From positions 2,294,001-2,358,000 of the forward strand of contig NZ_CP073696.1 in assembly GCF_025264645.1 (NCBI RefSeq): a stretch of 64,000 nucleotides of DNA, in the 5' to 3' direction. The notes under the pieces were generated by a model. It did not search any database. It saw only the letters and a program-made list of their open reading frames with translations, and had not been told where the DNA came from. The DNA is from Edaphobacter lichenicola (lineage in GTDB: Bacteria; Acidobacteriota; Terriglobia; Terriglobales; Acidobacteriaceae). Positions within the stretch are counted from its first letter, which is position 1; each line of letters begins with the position of its first letter. Made by a program: the position numbers and the translations under genes. Of this stretch, positions 1 through 9,756 are shown piece after piece.

Positions 1-2294
1 CGGTAGTCGGCTCGTCAAGAATATAGAGCGTGTTACCGCGCTGCACACGTTGGAGTTCAGTCGCCATCTTGATGCGTTGTGCTTCCCCTCCCGAAAGTTC
101 CGTAGCAGGTTGGCCCAACCGAAGATAGCCAAGGCCGACTTCCCGGAGAACATTGAGGGACCGGAAGACTTGTAGTTCTTCCACGAAGAACTCCGCAGCC
201 ACATCGACAGTCATTCCTAGAACATCAGCGACACTTTTACCACGATATTTGATTTCCAGGGTTTTGGTATTGAATCGGCAACCGTGACACGTCGGGCAGG
301 GAGCGTAGACACTGGGAAGGAAAAGCAGCTCTACGCACACGGAGCCTTCGCCTAAGCAGGTTTCACATCGGCCCTTTGCAACGTTGAAAGAAAAACGCCC
401 TGCATCATAGCGCCGAGCTTTGGCACCCCTGGTATCCGCGAACAGTTTTCTCACATGATCAAAGAGGCCAGTATAAGTCGCCATGTTCGAGCGCGGGGTG
501 CGTCCGATAGGCTTCTGATCGACCACAACAAGGCGGCCAATATGCTCGATACCACTGACGATCTCGCCTGCGGTCGTGACGATGGTCGTCTGCTCCAGAT
601 CGTCCGCAACAGGTTCCTCAACGGTGATAGGTTGTCCCAACCCTTCCGCAACTAGTTCGACTAACGCATGACTTACAAGACTTGACTTGCCGGAACCCGA
701 GACGCCGGTAACCGAGGTAAACACCCCAAGCGGAAATGAAACATCAAGTCCTCGTAAGTTGTTGCGCGTTACATCGCGGAGCCTGAGCCAGCCTTTCGCA
801 GTACGTCGGATCCTCTTAGGCATCGAGCCCTTACGGAAGAGATGGATCCGGGTCTGCGACGCTTCTACATCGCGGAGGCCTGCCGGAGGGCCGCTATACA
901 GAACTTCACCTCCGTTTTCACCAGCCTCTGGTCCGACATCCACCAGCCAATCTGCACGCCGGATTACGTCCAACTCGTGTTCCACGACGAACAGCGAGTT
1001 TCCTGCATGTTTCAGCGACTCCAAGGCGTTTAGTAGCGCCTCCGTATCCGTAGGGTGCAAACCTGCCGAAGGCTCATCCAGTACATATACGACGCCAAAA
1101 AGATTGGAGTGCAACTGGGTGCCGAGCCTCAGTCGCTGCATTTCGCCGGGGGATAAGGTGGGCGTGCTTCGTTCGAGCGATAAGTACCCAAGGCCAAGAT
1201 CCAATAATACGGAAAGTCTCGCCACGAGATCCCGCCGCGATCCTTTGCGTCACCATGATCTTTTCAGGATGCCCCAATACTTTCTTGCGCGGGCCGCGTC
1301 CGTCGACCGCGTATGGGGCCAAAAGCAACTCCAGGCGTTTGAGCGGCACGGTCGAGATATCGGCTATATCGTAGCCTGCGAACTTCACTGATAACGACTC
1401 CGGTTTGATCCGCTTGCCATGACATTCCGGACAATCGGTGCTCAACATGAACTGGGAGACCCGCTTCTTCATCATCGGACTACACGTGTTCGCAAAGGTC
1501 TGCAACACGTGTTTCTTTGCACCAGTGAACGTTCCCTGATAGCTAGGCTCCAATTTCTGACGTAAAGCCTGTCGCGTCTCAGCGGGTGTAAAGCCGGCAT
1601 ATACCGGAACGGTCGGCTGCTCGTCGGTGAATAAAATCCAATCTCTATCCTTCTTCGATAGGTCGCGCCAAGGCTTATCCACGTTGTAACCCAGCGTCAC
1701 GAGTATGTCCCGCAGATTTTGCCCTTGCCACGCGGTCGGCCACGCGGCCACGGCGCGTTCCCGAATTGTCAACGAGTCATTCGGGACCATCGACTTCTCG
1801 GTTACCTCGTAGATGCGACCCAGGCCGTGACACTTCGGACAGGCTCCCTCCGCGGTGTTTTGAGAAAACGATTCGGCATAAAGCAGAGGTTGCCCTTTGG
1901 GATAATCACCCGCACGTGAGTAAAGCATTCGCAGAAGATTAGAAAGCGTCGTAACGCTTCCAACAGAGGAGCGAGTGGTTGGCGATCCTCGTTGCTGCTG
2001 CAACGCCACGGCTGGCGGCAGACCGTCGATGGAGTCGACTTCGGGAACTGTCAGTTGATGAAAGAGACGCCGCGCGTAGGGAGAGACGGACTCGAGGTAA
2101 CGTCGTTGGGCCTCGGCGTAGAGTGTTCCAAATGCAAGCGAAGACTTCCCAGACCCGGAGACACCAGTGAACACCACAAGCGCGTCTCGGGGAATGTCGA
2201 CGTCGATATTCTTGAGGTTGTGCTCGCGCGCACCCCGCACCCGAACCATGCCATCGTTCGGCCGAATGTGCGCTTTTGTTTTGATCTCCTTCAC
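1..2294 (-). pseudogene. UvrA-like excision-repair ABC ATPase, frameshifted and cut by window edge
   Basis: Tandem ABC ATPase of the UvrA family, which binds damaged DNA in nucleotide excision repair. The first Walker A (GVSGSGKSS) is near residue 44, followed by a CPKC/CPEC zinc module, an LSPGEMQ signature and LDEPSAGLHP near 1020-1130. A second Walker A (GVSGSGKSS) is near 680 and ILDEPTT lies at the left edge. The frame runs cleanly from 2294 to about 1240, then continues in another frame to base 1. The switch is at 1231-1238, where one extra base in a GGCGGG run (minus strand) explains it. Linkers between the domains look short, as in UvrA2-type paralogues without a full UvrB-binding insert; that subclass is inference. 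It is either a real pseudogene or a sequencing error. The C-terminal end lies outside the window. Confidence 0.85.
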
Positions 2295-2407
2295 GACCCT
2301 CTTCCTTCAAGGAACAGCCAGGTCGATGCGCTGACTTGACCTTCTCCTCTTGGATGCGTGTCGGTCAAGTCCGATATAGATATAAGGTTTGCGAACACAC
2401 TCTCCGC

Positions 2408-3367
2408 TTATTGCAAAGGCGGCGGGACCCCGTCCTTGCGGCGCAACAGGTGCGCCAGAAGCTCTAGGTCCCGCTCCGAATGAGACTGACGCAAATACAG
2501 TTCAACCTCATGATAACGCCGGGATATCTCGTGATTCATCGAGAGCGGTTGTGGACCGTATGCTCGCGCGAACCGACGCAGCGTATCCGTGCAGGTCTCC
2601 TCCACTAGATGTCGCAACTGTAAAGCACGGATCTGAGCTGCCATGCTGCTCATCGGTTCCTCGTCAATTTCCCGCCCTGCGACAGCAAGACATGCTTTCA
2701 TCAGCCAGTCGTTGGCATTCATCGCCCCGAGGTGCGCAAGCGTGTGTGGATCATCTCTGCTGCTTTCCATTGCGAAATCAACCAAAGCAGCTACTCCGCC
2801 GGCCCAGCACGCTGCTGGGCCACATGCTCCGTGCCAGAACCCAGGTCGATTCAGGTACCAATCCGCATCGCCTACCAGGTGTTCCTTGAGCACCTCCACG
2901 CCTCGAAATTTCACTGCCCCCGTCTGAGTGAGCCGAAATGCGTCAGTCGCCCACGCGGACAGATCGACTTCAATACGCGCTGAATTCAACCGTAGATCTA
3001 TTTCGACGAGCTGCGACTCCGGAATGCCTACCGTCACCAGCGCCCGATCCACCATTCCGGCGCCACTACAGAACATCTTTCCGCCATTGATTTTGTATCC
3101 CGTTTCTGCCTTCTCCAATCGCAATGCTTTACCCGGTATCTCGGACGCCCAGACTCCGTATAACGCTCCAGGCTCGGCTGGTCGACCGGCTTCCCCAAGA
3201 ATAGACACTGCGTCCCAGTGAGCTTCCGCTAGCTTCGCCAGGCTTAGGTCTTCCCTGCCGATCTGCATAAGACGGAAGTGTCTCTCCGCCGTATTTCCAG
3301 CTCCAGGTAACGGCAACTGTTCGACAACAAGTTCCCTGAGGCGCGTCGCTAAAAACTCAGCATTCAT
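2408..3367 (-). CDS. Acyl-CoA dehydrogenase-like flavoprotein
   Basis: 319 residues, short for acyl-CoA dehydrogenases (about 380). The sequence has the middle beta-domain style stretch (YKINGGKMFCSGAG, residues about 90-105) and a C-terminal helical half (HHEV-like region ending in LYLRQSHSERDLE). In this family such enzymes oxidise acyl thioesters using FAD; the substrate here is unknown. It is the last gene of a four-gene operon, and its ATG overlaps the glycosyltransferase stop as ATGA (3367-3364). The shortened N-terminus may mean a specialised, non-beta-oxidation role on a carrier-bound or glycosylated substrate; that is inference from the company it keeps (PIG-L, methyltransferase, glycosyltransferase). 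Confidence 0.75.
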   Translation of the reverse strand: MNAEFLATRLRELVVEQLPLPGAGNTAERHFRLMQIGREDLSLAKLAEAHWDAVSILGEAGRPAEPGALYGVWASEIPGKALRLEKAETGYKINGGKMFCSGAGMVDRALVTVGIPESQLVEIDLRLNSARIEVDLSAWATDAFRLTQTGAVKFRGVEVLKEHLVGDADWYLNRPGFWHGACGPAACWAGGVAALVDFAMESSRDDPHTLAHLGAMNANDWLMKACLAVAGREIDEEPMSSMAAQIRALQLRHLVEETCTDTLRRFARAYGPQPLSMNHEISRRYHEVELYLRQSHSERDLELLAHLLRRKDGVPPPLQ

Positions 3368-4077
3368 CCTATCGCTCCATCATGGGCAGCCAGAGCATCA
3401 GCGAAACCCTGAGGAGCGCGTCCAGTTCGACGCCCGCTTGTAACCACTCGCAGGCTTGCGGTCGATGAACGTCGATGCTTCCCGCGAAGCAATCTTCGCC
3501 AAAGGTCATGATCTTCCGCAGTCAAGAGATGGCTCCAGCCACCCGACTCCAGGTATGCGTCCGCTCGGACGCCGAGATTTGCACCATGAACATGTGGATG
3601 CGTGCCGTCAGTATGAATTAGATAGGTCAGGCGAAATAGGTGTGGCACCGAAGCGTCGTGCTCGGCAAAGGTGTCCACATCGATTATTCCCGCGACGGCA
3701 GCGTAACCACATTCAGCAATGGAGATCTGCCGAATCAGCCAGTCCGGTGGCACTTCGCAATCGGCATCGGTGTTCGCGAGCCAGCAGCGCTCGCGAGTTC
3801 CCTTATAACGCCGCAGCGCGATCTTAGCCGCGAGAGCGCGGGAACTTCCGACAGACCCTGCGTTCGTCTCAATCACAACGCCCTTATGCTGAATTAAGTC
3901 TTTGGCGATCTCACGCGTGCTGTCAGTTGAGCGATCCACAACGATTACGATATCGCTTGTCACTCCATGGGGAAGGCGACGGCACGCCTCCAGGACGGAT
4001 CGGAGACATCTCGGGAGGAGCTGTTCTTCATCGCGCGCCGGGATCAGGACAGCAATATGCCATTTTGCCAGGCTCAT
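3364..4077 (-). CDS. Family 2 glycosyltransferase
   Basis: GT-A fold glycosyltransferase. It has an N-terminal nucleotide-sugar strand (AVLIPARDEEQLLPRCL), the IVVDRSTDSTREIA segment, and DTDADCEVPPDWL-like metal-binding acidic residues (NTDADCE) near residue 105. An acceptor-region ED pair follows (TAEDHDLWRRL). No membrane segments are seen, so it is probably cytosolic. The start was chosen at 4077 because its ATG overlaps the upstream methyltransferase stop as ATGA; a GTG 12 bases further up is possible. Third gene of the operon; its own stop overlaps the next ATG in the same way. Donor and acceptor are unknown. Confidence 0.8.
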   Translation of the reverse strand: MSLAKWHIAVLIPARDEEQLLPRCLRSVLEACRRLPHGVTSDIVIVVDRSTDSTREIAKDLIQHKGVVIETNAGSVGSSRALAAKIALRRYKGTRERCWLANTDADCEVPPDWLIRQISIAECGYAAVAGIIDVDTFAEHDASVPHLFRLTYLIHTDGTHPHVHGANLGVRADAYLESGGWSHLLTAEDHDLWRRLLRGKHRRSSTASLRVVTSGRRTGRAPQGFADALAAHDGAIG

Positions 4078-4652
4078 GCACGCCCCCAACGATCGATCCT
4101 AAACATGTCGTGCCGTTCGGAATGCTCAAGTTGGATGTTTGGAAGTGCCAGAAGAATTTCGTGGACCTGATCGCCGTTGATGCAGTGATCGCTCGAATGA
4201 CCAAGCCAGTGAGCTGCCAACAACGTTCCGCCTTTAGGCATTGGCTCGATTAGGGCAGAAGATAGCCGCATCCACTCATCCGGGGCGAAGTAATAGCCAA
4301 TCTCACTTAGAACCATCAGATCGACGTTAATGACGGGAATCTGCTCGGGTAGCGAAGCGCAGCGAACACTTACGTTTCCTAAGTGCGCGCAACGCGTTCG
4401 GGCCTGGGCGACTGCGGTTGGGGAGAAATCTATCGCTTCCACACGGTCGCAAATGGCACCGAGGAACTCAGTCAAAACTCCAATCGAACAACCGGGTTCA
4501 TATGCGCGCGAATAGTGTTTATGAGCTAGCGCTGCAGCAATTACCTGGTAGCGACCCAACTCGTATTCGCTATGAGCGAAGTTCCAGGGATCAGACCTCT
4601 CGTTATATTTTTCCTCAAAGAAGCCGGGACTCAACGCGAGTTTGCTATTCAT
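4074..4652 (-). CDS. SAM-dependent methyltransferase (NodS-like)
   Basis: Class I methyltransferase of about 192 residues. The FFEEKYNERSDPW opening and the YEPGCSIGVLTEFL SAM-binding motif (near residue 53) resemble NodS-type N-methyltransferases. The acidic end of strand 2 (VEAIDFSP) and motif NVDLMVLSEIGYYF follow. NodS methylates the amino group of de-N-acetylated chitooligosaccharide, and here the gene sits directly after a PIG-L deacetylase, so methylation of a newly exposed sugar amine is a reasonable inference, not shown. The start was chosen at 4652 because it forms an ATGA overlap with the PIG-L stop; an ATG two codons upstream is also possible. Confidence 0.8.
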   Translation of the reverse strand: MNSKLALSPGFFEEKYNERSDPWNFAHSEYELGRYQVIAAALAHKHYSRAYEPGCSIGVLTEFLGAICDRVEAIDFSPTAVAQARTRCAHLGNVSVRCASLPEQIPVINVDLMVLSEIGYYFAPDEWMRLSSALIEPMPKGGTLLAAHWLGHSSDHCINGDQVHEILLALPNIQLEHSERHDMFRIDRWGRA

Positions 4653-5350
4653 GGGCATGAGTGTAGATAGACCTCGAATTCGCGTTCAGCAGGGCGTAGC
4701 AGCTCCGGAGAAAGGATTGGAGCACCATCGGGTTGATAAAACTGAGACTGGTGAGCTTCGAGCGCAAATAGCTTCGTACGACGCTCCCCCTCCGACAGGC
4801 GTAGGGAAACGGTGGGCAAGCCTTCGAGCATTTGTGGCACTCCGCGGTGCCACGTCCAGAACAAATAGAACGTCAACTCAAGACCGAATTTGCTCGCAAC
4901 GCGCTCCGCGGCACGCCCGCACGCTTCATGATCTGGATGAAAGTCTCTGGGCCACGGCGCGACTATATGCATTCCAGGCGAGACAAACATTGAGAGCGAT
5001 CTTTCTAGAGAACCTTCCCAGTCGGACAGTTCTTTATCGGGCAGTTTGAGTCTATGAACGCTCTGACGTTCGACACCGAGACGCGCCAAGGCTTCATTTT
5101 GCTCTCGCTCGCGCAATTCGCCCAATCCGTGCGCGCCTGGATAGGCCTTTTCCCCGTCGCTCACAGCGGCGACAGTGACCGGAATATCTTGCAATCGGAG
5201 CCTCGCAATCATTCCGCCAGCGCCAAGAGTCTCATCATCCGGATGAGGGGCGACAATAAGCGTCGAAACGAGCGGGGGCTCCCAGGGAGGCAGATCGCAG
5301 AGTCTGGAGAGCCATTCACTTTCAGGCGTCAGAGGAACAATGGTAGGCAT
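4649..5350 (-). CDS. PIG-L (LmbE-like) zinc N-deacetylase
   Basis: 233 residues with the family's metal motif APHPDDE (residues about 34-40) and the later HPDHEACG histidine pair (about 139-146). PIG-L enzymes remove an N-acetyl group from GlcNAc-type sugars in GPI, mycothiol, bacillithiol and lincomycin-type pathways. No signal peptide is seen, so it is probably cytosolic. First gene of a co-directional, translationally coupled set: deacetylase, methyltransferase, glycosyltransferase, acyl-CoA dehydrogenase-like. The promoter should lie in the 392 bases between 5351 and 5742. The substrate is not identifiable from sequence alone. Confidence 0.85.
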   Translation of the reverse strand: MPTIVPLTPESEWLSRLCDLPPWEPPLVSTLIVAPHPDDETLGAGGMIARLRLQDIPVTVAAVSDGEKAYPGAHGLGELREREQNEALARLGVERQSVHRLKLPDKELSDWEGSLERSLSMFVSPGMHIVAPWPRDFHPDHEACGRAAERVASKFGLELTFYLFWTWHRGVPQMLEGLPTVSLRLSEGERRTKLFALEAHQSQFYQPDGAPILSPELLRPAEREFEVYLHSCP

Positions 5351-5742
5351 ACTTCTATACTTCGATGCAGAAAGAGAAAATTTTGCCTGAGTGTCATGTT
5401 CACATGGTCGAAATGCACCGCAATCACTACCGACGTCCGATTTGGGACACTACCAGCAAGAGGACTACATCCAGTCCCAGACTGCCCAGCTAAGAAACCA
5501 GCGGTTTTGCCTTCCGAGACTAGCGAGCCGACCGCAATTGAGATCACACATTCGTCTGTCGAAGCTAAATTGCGTTGCGTGCTGCGTCGGCCTGCGCGAT
5601 GCGGTTACGCAAAGGAAGGTTAAGTTGGGCCCGGTAGATTGTCGCGAGCCGCAGTCCTTCGGTGATGGATCCGGGTACCTGACCTCGCTCGTGCCGGGAG
5701 CTCAATATCTGACAGGGCACCAGCCACGATCAGCGTCTCTTT
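5351..5742. other. Intergenic region, promoter side of the PIG-L operon
   Basis: 392 bases between the PIG-L start and the stop of the upstream oxidoreductase operon. Open frames here are short, on the opposite strand, and resemble no protein I recognise. It presumably carries the operon promoter; I see no convincing operator or terminator. Confidence 0.4.
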
Positions 5743-7983
5743 CTAGGCCGTCATAATCTTGTCCGGCGTAATGGGATACTCCCTAATTCTTTTGCCCGTC
5801 GCGTTGTAAATGGCATTCGCAATTGCAGCAGCAGCTCCAGTGATTTCGATCTCCCCAATGCCGCGTGAACCAATCGGATTGAACTTCACATCCGGAATGT
5901 TCAACACCGTCACATCCAGTGTTCCTATATCAGCGCTGACTGGGACGTGATACTCGGCTAGCGATTCGTTGACAACACGCCCGTAGACCGGGTCAATGTG
6001 GGCCTCCTCATGCAGCGCAAAGGACACACCCCAGATAATTCCACCCATGAGTTGATTCAGACCTGTCTTGTCGTTCAGCAGCGTCCCGATGTCATACGTT
6101 GCGACAACTCGCCGAACTTTGACCATATGGGTGTCCTTATCGACCGCGACTTCGGCGAAGACCGCGCCCCATGAATTTGAAGTCATGGCATCCCGTGACT
6201 CTGACGGCTCGGCCAATCCCATCGCTTCAACGGGCTTCCCTCCATTTCGCCCAATCAAGTTCGTGAGGCTATCTGCCTGCGAAGGGTTGTTCTTGTTGAT
6301 AAGTTTTCCGTCTTTTGCTTCGATGTCTAGCGTCTTTAGTCCATGCAGCGGAGACCCAGCGTCGGAAATGGCCAAGTCTGCCAACTTCAACTTCAGCTGA
6401 GTCGTTGCGTCCTGAATCGCTGGGAGCACCGAAGCTGAAGATTGCGACCCACCGGAGACGGGTGCCTTCGGAAGCCTAGAATCACCAAGTTTCACCTCGA
6501 CCATTTTGGGGTCGATTCCGAGGCCAGCTGCAGCCTGTTGTGCCATGATGGTGTAAGTGCCTGTGCCCAGGTCCTGGGTTCCCGATCCGACAAACATTCT
6601 TCCGTCCGGGAGCATGCGAACAACGGCTTGCGCAGCACTGCGATTCGCCGGATAGGTCGCTGTCGCCATACCGTAACCAATCAGATCGTTGCCTTCGGTC
6701 TTAGCGCCAGGGGTTGCGCTTCTCTTCGACCATCCGAACCGTTCCGACGCTTGCGTGTAACACTCGCGCAAATGTTTACTTGACCACGGCCGATCGTGGC
6801 TCGGATCTTTGTCTGCGTAGTTCACCAGCCGCAGCTGCATCGGATCCATCTTCAGCTTCTCTGCCAGCTCGTCCATGGCGATCTCAAGGACAGCCGTTCC
6901 AGGCGCCTCTCCCGGAGCACGCATGAAGGTCGAGACACCGAGATTTACTTCTACCACCTTCGCGGTTACCGAATTGGCTTCGCTCGTGTAGAGATTCTTC
7001 GTCGGCCCTTCCGAGTGTTCGACAAAGTCCTCCATCACTGACGCATTCATCACAACATCCTGCTGCATCGCCAACAGCTTTCCATCTGCGCTCGCACCGA
7101 GCTTGATCTTGTTTACTGTGGAGGGCCGTCCACCCACCGGTCCAAACATCTGCTCGCGCTCAAGCACGAGCTTCACTGGCTTCCCTGTTACCTTCGCCGC
7201 AATGGCGCAGAGCGGAACGTGTGACCACATCGAGCCCTTCGATCCAAACCCACCACCGACGACCGGGTTCACCACGCGCACGTAATCAACTGGAACGTTC
7301 AAAGTCTTTGCTAGTGACATGCGAACGCCCGAGATGTACTGTGTCGCGTCATAGATGTTGAGCTTCTCGCCTTCCCACCACGCGATCGTGGCATGGGGTT
7401 CCATCGGATTGTGGTGCTGAATCGGCGTGATGTAAGTGTTTTCAACGATGGCTGAGGATTTGGAGAACGCTGCCTGCAAGTCGCCACGATGATTCCCGGC
7501 AGGCTCCTTGCCGGGATTCTTTGGCCATCTTGCTTCGCCTAGGTTTTGCATGAAGCTCACCTGAGCAGCCTTTGGTGAATACTTGAACTTCAGCATCGCT
7601 GCTCCCGCCTTCGCTTCGTTCAGCGATCGCGCGACAACCACGGCCACTGGCTGGCCGTTGTAGTAGACATCGGCGTCCTGCAACAGACTCAGATTCCGTC
7701 GTGCAGGCGGCTGCGGCGGTCCTGGATTCAGCTTCGGAGCGTTGAATGGTGTCAGAATCGCAATCACTCCCGGAGCCCGATCTGCAGCAGTACGTTCGAT
7801 TGATACGACCGTTCCACTCGGAATTGTCGACTGAACGATATATGCGTACGCAAGATCAGATCTCGAAAATGGCTCTGAAAACTCAGCCGCATACTTCGCT
7901 TTTCCGGTGACCTTGGCGATCCCCTCATAACGGTGGTCGAGCTGTTTGACCGGTTTTGGTGGCGCTTCCATATCTTGCATCAT
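5743..7983 (-). CDS. paoC: Aldehyde oxidoreductase, molybdenum-binding subunit (PaoC-like)
   Basis: 746-residue xanthine oxidase family large subunit. Seen: the substrate-channel region VVGGGFGSKGSMW (about residue 245), the molybdopterin loop GSGTQDLGTGTYTIMAQQ (about 465-482), and the C-terminal GIGEIEITGAAAAIANA, whose glutamate is the family's catalytic base. With PaoA ([2Fe-2S]) and PaoB (FAD) it would oxidise aldehydes to acids. Its ATG overlaps the paoB stop as ATGA (7983-7980), so the three subunits are coupled. It has no own signal peptide; in E. coli the complex travels with the Tat signal of PaoA. Cofactor-insertion chaperone PaoD is not visible nearby. Confidence 0.88.
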   Translation of the reverse strand: MMQDMEAPPKPVKQLDHRYEGIAKVTGKAKYAAEFSEPFSRSDLAYAYIVQSTIPSGTVVSIERTAADRAPGVIAILTPFNAPKLNPGPPQPPARRNLSLLQDADVYYNGQPVAVVVARSLNEAKAGAAMLKFKYSPKAAQVSFMQNLGEARWPKNPGKEPAGNHRGDLQAAFSKSSAIVENTYITPIQHHNPMEPHATIAWWEGEKLNIYDATQYISGVRMSLAKTLNVPVDYVRVVNPVVGGGFGSKGSMWSHVPLCAIAAKVTGKPVKLVLEREQMFGPVGGRPSTVNKIKLGASADGKLLAMQQDVVMNASVMEDFVEHSEGPTKNLYTSEANSVTAKVVEVNLGVSTFMRAPGEAPGTAVLEIAMDELAEKLKMDPMQLRLVNYADKDPSHDRPWSSKHLRECYTQASERFGWSKRSATPGAKTEGNDLIGYGMATATYPANRSAAQAVVRMLPDGRMFVGSGTQDLGTGTYTIMAQQAAAGLGIDPKMVEVKLGDSRLPKAPVSGGSQSSASVLPAIQDATTQLKLKLADLAISDAGSPLHGLKTLDIEAKDGKLINKNNPSQADSLTNLIGRNGGKPVEAMGLAEPSESRDAMTSNSWGAVFAEVAVDKDTHMVKVRRVVATYDIGTLLNDKTGLNQLMGGIIWGVSFALHEEAHIDPVYGRVVNESLAEYHVPVSADIGTLDVTVLNIPDVKFNPIGSRGIGEIEITGAAAAIANAIYNATGKRIREYPITPDKIMTA

Positions 7984-9005
7984 GCTTGTACTCCCTCGGT
8001 GGTGCCCTGAGAGGCAAGTGTCAGTGCTCGCACCACACCTTGCTTCGCCAGTTCGATCTTGAAGGCATTGTGCTCGTACCCTTTAGCTCCTTGCAGCAGA
8101 ATCTCCGCGGCCTGTCTGAAGGACTCTGCTCCTGCAGCTTTGGCAATTAGCACCTTCTCCGCCTCGATTTTTCGCCAAGGCTTCAACGCAACTCCGCCGA
8201 GCGCTAAGCCTGCGGACCGAACGTGATCGCCTTCCATCTCCAGCCCCGCGGCAACGGAGATCAGAGCGAAGGCATAGCTATTTCGGTCGCGAGCCTTCAA
8301 ATAATAGGCATTCTTCGCGAACTTAGGTGGCGGCAGCGTCACACCCACAATCAGCTCATCCGCATGTAGCGCCGTTTCGATCCAGGGAGTCGCTCCCGGC
8401 AATTTGTGAAACTCAGCAAATGGGATCGTGCGTCTGCCCTTTGGCCCCTCCACCTCCACCTTCGCATCGAGCGCGGCCATCGCGACGCACATGTCGGAAG
8501 GATGGGTTGCGATGCAACTCTCTCCGCTGGTTGAGCCTTTATCGGTTTGTCCGAGAATCGCGTGAATTCGGTTGTAACCATTGATCGCTGCACATCCAGA
8601 TCCCGGCGTACGCTTGTTGCAAGCCGGGAAGCTGACATCGGTGAAGTAGTAGCAGCGAGTCCGCTGCAACAAATTCCCTCCCGTTGTTGCCATATTGCGC
8701 AGCTGAGGAGAAGCGCCGCCGAGCAGCGCCTGCGAAAGTAATGGATATTGATTCTTGATCAGAGTGTGATCCGCCAGATCGGAGTTCCTCACTAGCGCAC
8801 CTATCGCGACGCCACCGTCGGGGTTCTGGGTTACCTGCGCCAGGTCGAGATGGTTAATATCGATGAGAATCGTCGGCGACTCAACCCCATACTTCATCAG
8901 ATCAACCAAGTTCGTTCCACCAGCCAGAAACTTCGCCCCATGCGCAGATCCTGAACGAATCGCTCCACCGGGTGCTGCTGCTCTCTCGTAGTTGAAGGAG
9001 TTCAT
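7980..9005 (-). CDS. paoB: Aldehyde oxidoreductase, FAD-binding subunit (PaoB-like)
   Basis: CO dehydrogenase flavoprotein-type medium subunit, about 341 residues. Seen: the FAD-binding FLAGGTNLVDLMK near residue 27, a second FAD motif MATTGGNLLQRTRCYYF near 107, and the extra cysteines (CYYF, PACNKR, GCAAI) that in PaoB bind a [4Fe-4S] cluster. The start was chosen at 9005 (MNSFNYERA) rather than the longer frame, because this ATG overlaps the paoA stop as ATGA. Middle gene of the operon; passes electrons from the molybdenum centre to FAD. Confidence 0.88.
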   Translation of the reverse strand: MNSFNYERAAAPGGAIRSGSAHGAKFLAGGTNLVDLMKYGVESPTILIDINHLDLAQVTQNPDGGVAIGALVRNSDLADHTLIKNQYPLLSQALLGGASPQLRNMATTGGNLLQRTRCYYFTDVSFPACNKRTPGSGCAAINGYNRIHAILGQTDKGSTSGESCIATHPSDMCVAMAALDAKVEVEGPKGRRTIPFAEFHKLPGATPWIETALHADELIVGVTLPPPKFAKNAYYLKARDRNSYAFALISVAAGLEMEGDHVRSAGLALGGVALKPWRKIEAEKVLIAKAAGAESFRQAAEILLQGAKGYEHNAFKIELAKQGVVRALTLASQGTTEGVQA

Positions 9006-9718
9006 GCCGACACCCCTCTCGACGCGGCGCGAACTGCAGCTACGATGTTTGGGTAGGCGCCGCACCGGCAGATATTGCCGCTCATTCGCTCCCGAATCTC
9101 GTCGTCCGTCATCTCTGGATGATCGGTCTTGCCCGTATGTAGACTTACGATCGACAGCGCACCCCGCCTCTGCTCTTCAACTGCGGCTACCGCCGAGCAG
9201 ATCTGCCCCGGTGTGCAGTAGCCGCATTGGTAGCCGTCATGCTCCAGGAAAGCAACCTGCATCGGGTGCAACTCGCTGACATCCTTTGGATCGGCGGTCT
9301 TCGCCAGTCCCTCGATAGTTATTATTTCGGCACCCTGAGCGGCAAATGCTAGCGTCAGACAGGAGTTTACGCGGCGTCCATCGATTAAAACCGTGCAGGC
9401 CCCGCATTGTCCGTGGTCGCAACCTTTCTTGGTCCCGGTCAGATCCATTTGCTCTCGTAGAGCATCCAGCAGCGAAGTACGGCTGTCGAGAGAAAGAGAC
9501 TGAGACTTGCCGTTTACTTTGAGCGTGATGGGCTGGGCAGTCGAGCTCTCCGCGAGAGCTATTCCCGGCAATCCAACTGCGGCTGCTGCTGAAAGCACTC
9601 CAGCCGTCTGCACAAACCGCCGCCGAGTCAACTCGAACTGCAGGCCATTTTTTTCGAGCTCTCGCTCTTCCAGCTCGCAATCATCGCGGCTGGGTTCCTC
9701 ACCAAGTAAATCTTTCAT
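9002..9718 (-). CDS. paoA: Aldehyde oxidoreductase, [2Fe-2S] subunit with Tat signal (PaoA-like)
   Basis: 238 residues. A twin-arginine signal (TRRRFVQTAG then a hydrophobic Ala-rich stretch, cleavage after ALA) is near residues 31-57, so the folded complex is exported to the periplasm. Plant-type ferredoxin cysteines are seen in CDHGQCGACTVLIDG and NSCL, and the second cluster in CGYCTPGQIC and GNICRCG. First gene of the paoABC operon. A perfect 18-base AT-rich palindrome lies 21 bases upstream of the start. Confidence 0.88.
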   Translation of the reverse strand: MKDLLGEEPSRDDCELEERELEKNGLQFELTRRRFVQTAGVLSAAAAVGLPGIALAESSTAQPITLKVNGKSQSLSLDSRTSLLDALREQMDLTGTKKGCDHGQCGACTVLIDGRRVNSCLTLAFAAQGAEIITIEGLAKTADPKDVSELHPMQVAFLEHDGYQCGYCTPGQICSAVAAVEEQRRGALSIVSLHTGKTDHPEMTDDEIRERMSGNICRCGAYPNIVAAVRAASRGVSA

Positions 9719-9738
9719 CTGTCGGCTCCGAGTCGAAC

Positions 9739-9756
9739 TCCATATATATATATGGA
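9739..9756. promoter_or_regulatory. Perfect 18-bp AT palindrome upstream of paoA
   Basis: TCCATATATATATATGGA is its own reverse complement and lies 21 bases before the paoA ATG. Position and symmetry suit an operator or a promoter core; no regulator is encoded next to the operon. Confidence 0.4.

Noticed and set aside
687..1391. 234-codon plus-strand frame
   Set aside because: Antisense of the UvrA-like gene, whose minus-strand translation shows clear ABC motifs.
5054..5623. 189-codon plus-strand frame over the PIG-L gene
   Set aside because: Overlaps PIG-L antisense and shows no protein-like pattern or ribosome site.
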